The position numbers and the translations under genes are program-made. From assembly GCA_934631055.1 (NCBI GenBank), contig CAKTXP010000129.1, positions 1-6,829 on the forward strand: a DNA stretch of 6,829 nucleotides. Reading direction: 5' to 3'. This DNA is from an uncultured Clostridia bacterium (lineage in GTDB: Bacteria > Bacillota > Clostridia > Christensenellales > Aristaeellaceae). The notes under the pieces are model-generated. The model was not told the origin of the DNA, made no database searches, and saw nothing but the letters and a program-made list of their open reading frames with translations. Below are positions 6,504 through 6,829 of this stretch, piece by piece. Each line of letters opens with the position of its first letter. Position 1 is the first letter of the stretch.

Positions 6504-6532
6504 TTTGCAGAAGAGGAAAAGTATGGTACAAT
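6504..6532 (+). promoter_or_regulatory. Candidate + strand promoter facing the repeat island
   Basis: TTTGCA (6504-6509), 17 bp, then TACAAT (6527-6532), the latter inside TATGGTACAAT, a common form in Firmicutes. It is divergent from the phosphoesterase promoter; the two -35 boxes are 37 bp apart. It would start transcription just before AGGGAGG at 6541. Confidence 0.55.
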
Positions 6533-6540
6533 AAGCCGCT

Positions 6541-6596
6541 AGGGAGGAAAAAAGAAGATGTTTGGGGCTTTGCCCCAAGCCCCACCAGAAACCTGA
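6541..6596 (+). other. Ribosome binding site and 12-codon ORF leading into inverted repeats
   Basis: AGGGAGG (6541-6547) stands 10 bases before ATG 6558, a strong translation start. The frame is MFGALPQAPPET and stops at TGA 6594-6596. It runs across the GGGGC/GCCCC hairpin (6562-6578), and its stop lies in the loop of the next hairpin (6585-6605). It could be a leader peptide or a gene whose body has been displaced by a repeat insertion. It could also be a chance ATG, because the coding bases are themselves repeat sequence. No protein family is recognised. Confidence 0.4.
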
Positions 6597-6605
6597 GGTT
6601 TCTGG
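6562..6605. repeat. Two adjacent hairpins starting the repeat island
   Basis: TTGGGGC (6562-6568) pairs with GCCCCAA (6572-6578) around TTT. CCAGAAACC (6585-6593) pairs perfectly with GGTTTCTGG (6597-6605) around TGA. The first shares its TTTGGGGC...GCCCCAA core with the terminator at 5140-5162. From memory, this pair of hairpins resembles a common Clostridia intergenic repeat. Confidence 0.7.
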
Positions 6606-6716
6606 ACTTCCCGATTCGCTTCGCGGCGGTTTGAATTTTCTTAGGCATACGACGCGCATGCGCGTCGTCCGATAAAAAGGATTCAAATCGCCGCGAAGCG
6701 AAGATGGGGTCTGGGG
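6573..6716. repeat. Compound inverted-repeat element with three-way-junction geometry
   Basis: The outer arms 6573-6584 and 6705-6716 pair over 12 positions with one A-C mismatch and one G-U. They enclose the hairpin 6585-6605 and a long stem (6615-6636 with 6681-6702, 22 bp with a single G-U). That stem in turn encloses the palindrome 6649-6668. The left outer arm overlaps the GCCCCAA arm of the hairpin 6562-6578, so the two foldings exclude each other. No protein-coding frame fits the element. It could be a non-coding RNA, a leader or a mobile palindromic repeat. Confidence 0.65.
6649..6668. repeat. 20-bp perfect palindrome at the tip of the long stem
   Basis: ACGACGCGCA is followed at once by its exact reverse complement, so the palindrome has no spacer. 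A zero-spacer palindrome is a poor RNA hairpin loop but a good symmetric protein or nuclease target. It lies near the centre of the 22-bp inverted repeat 6615-6636/6681-6702. Confidence 0.8.
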
Positions 6717-6723
6717 ATTGGAA

Positions 6724-6754
6724 CCACGCGCCCGCTGTGCGGGATTTAGCGTGG
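6724..6754. repeat. Nested hairpin in the repeat island
   Basis: CCACGC (6724-6729) pairs with GCGTGG (6749-6754) and encloses CCCGC (6731-6735) paired with GCGGG (6739-6743) around TGT. No T-tract follows. Confidence 0.6.
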
Positions 6755-6755
6755 T

Positions 6756-6821
6756 GGAAATCGGAAATCGCAAGGAGCGCGTCTGCCGCAGGCAGAGGAC
6801 AGCGCGACTATGCGAGTTTCC
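6756..6821. repeat. Second nested hairpin with tandem heptamer, near the window end
   Basis: GGAAATC is repeated in tandem at 6756-6762 and 6763-6769. GGAAATCGCA (6763-6772) pairs with 6811-6821 with one bulged G. Inside, GCGC (6777-6780) can pair with 6802-6805, and TCTGCC (6782-6787) with GGCAGA (6791-6796) around GCA. The structured DNA reaches at least the last bases of the window, so its far boundary is unseen. Confidence 0.55.
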
Positions 6822-6829
6822 CGGATCGG

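Noticed and set aside
6459..6773. 104-residue - strand frame across the repeat island
   Set aside because: It is translated from inverted repeats, lacks a clear ribosome binding site and runs into the phosphoesterase promoter.
6541..6829. CRISPR array, tRNA or rRNA in the repeat island
   Set aside because: The repeats are inverted and unequal rather than regularly spaced direct repeats, and no cloverleaf or rRNA core sequence is visible.

Overview
The window (about 6.8 kb, moderately GC-rich) looks like a chromosomal segment of a Gram-positive gut-type Clostridia bacterium, perhaps of a Christensenellales/Oscillospirales-like lineage. That placement is inference. It rests on strong AGGAG-type ribosome binding sites, Firmicutes-style promoters (TTGAAT-17-TATAAT, TATGGTACAAT), a short Lys-Leu-Ala-rich signal peptide, and intergenic GGGGC/GCCCC hairpin repeats. 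No marker gene allows a firm assignment.

Region 1 (1-4979, + strand) is one complete ABC importer operon. It holds an exported solute-binding protein (164-1459), a fused double-domain permease of the FbpB/AfuB/ThiP architecture (1539-3359), and an ATPase with a TOBE-like C-terminal domain (3360-4979). A perfect 15-bp stem-loop lies between the binding-protein and permease genes, and the permease stop abuts the ATPase start. The gene order and fused permease resemble ferric-iron, thiamine, polyamine or phosphonate-type importers, but the substrate cannot be read from the sequence. The ATPase is unusual: about 120 extra residues, including a Lys/Ala-rich probable coiled coil, sit between the Q-loop and the LSGGQ signature.

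Region 2 (4980-5172) is a convergent intergenic stretch with three hairpins, at least one a good rho-independent terminator.

Region 3 (5173-6297, - strand) encodes a membrane-anchored protein with a calcineurin-like metallophosphoesterase fold. Several canonical metal ligands are replaced (DxH to DLK, GNH to GDR, GHxH to GHYE), so it may be a pseudoenzyme or a mononuclear variant. Its promoter is well formed (6438-6466), with an operator-like dyad over the predicted transcription start.

Region 4 (6467-6829) has no recognisable protein gene of normal size. It starts with a plausible + strand promoter, a ribosome binding site and an ATG opening a 12-codon ORF. That ORF runs straight into nearly 270 bp of nested inverted repeats: a three-way-junction-like element (6573-6716) enclosing a 22-bp stem and a 20-bp perfect palindrome, followed by two more compound hairpins up to the window end. 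This is either an intergenic repeat island that has landed behind an expression signal or a structured RNA/leader. It is the most puzzling part of the window.
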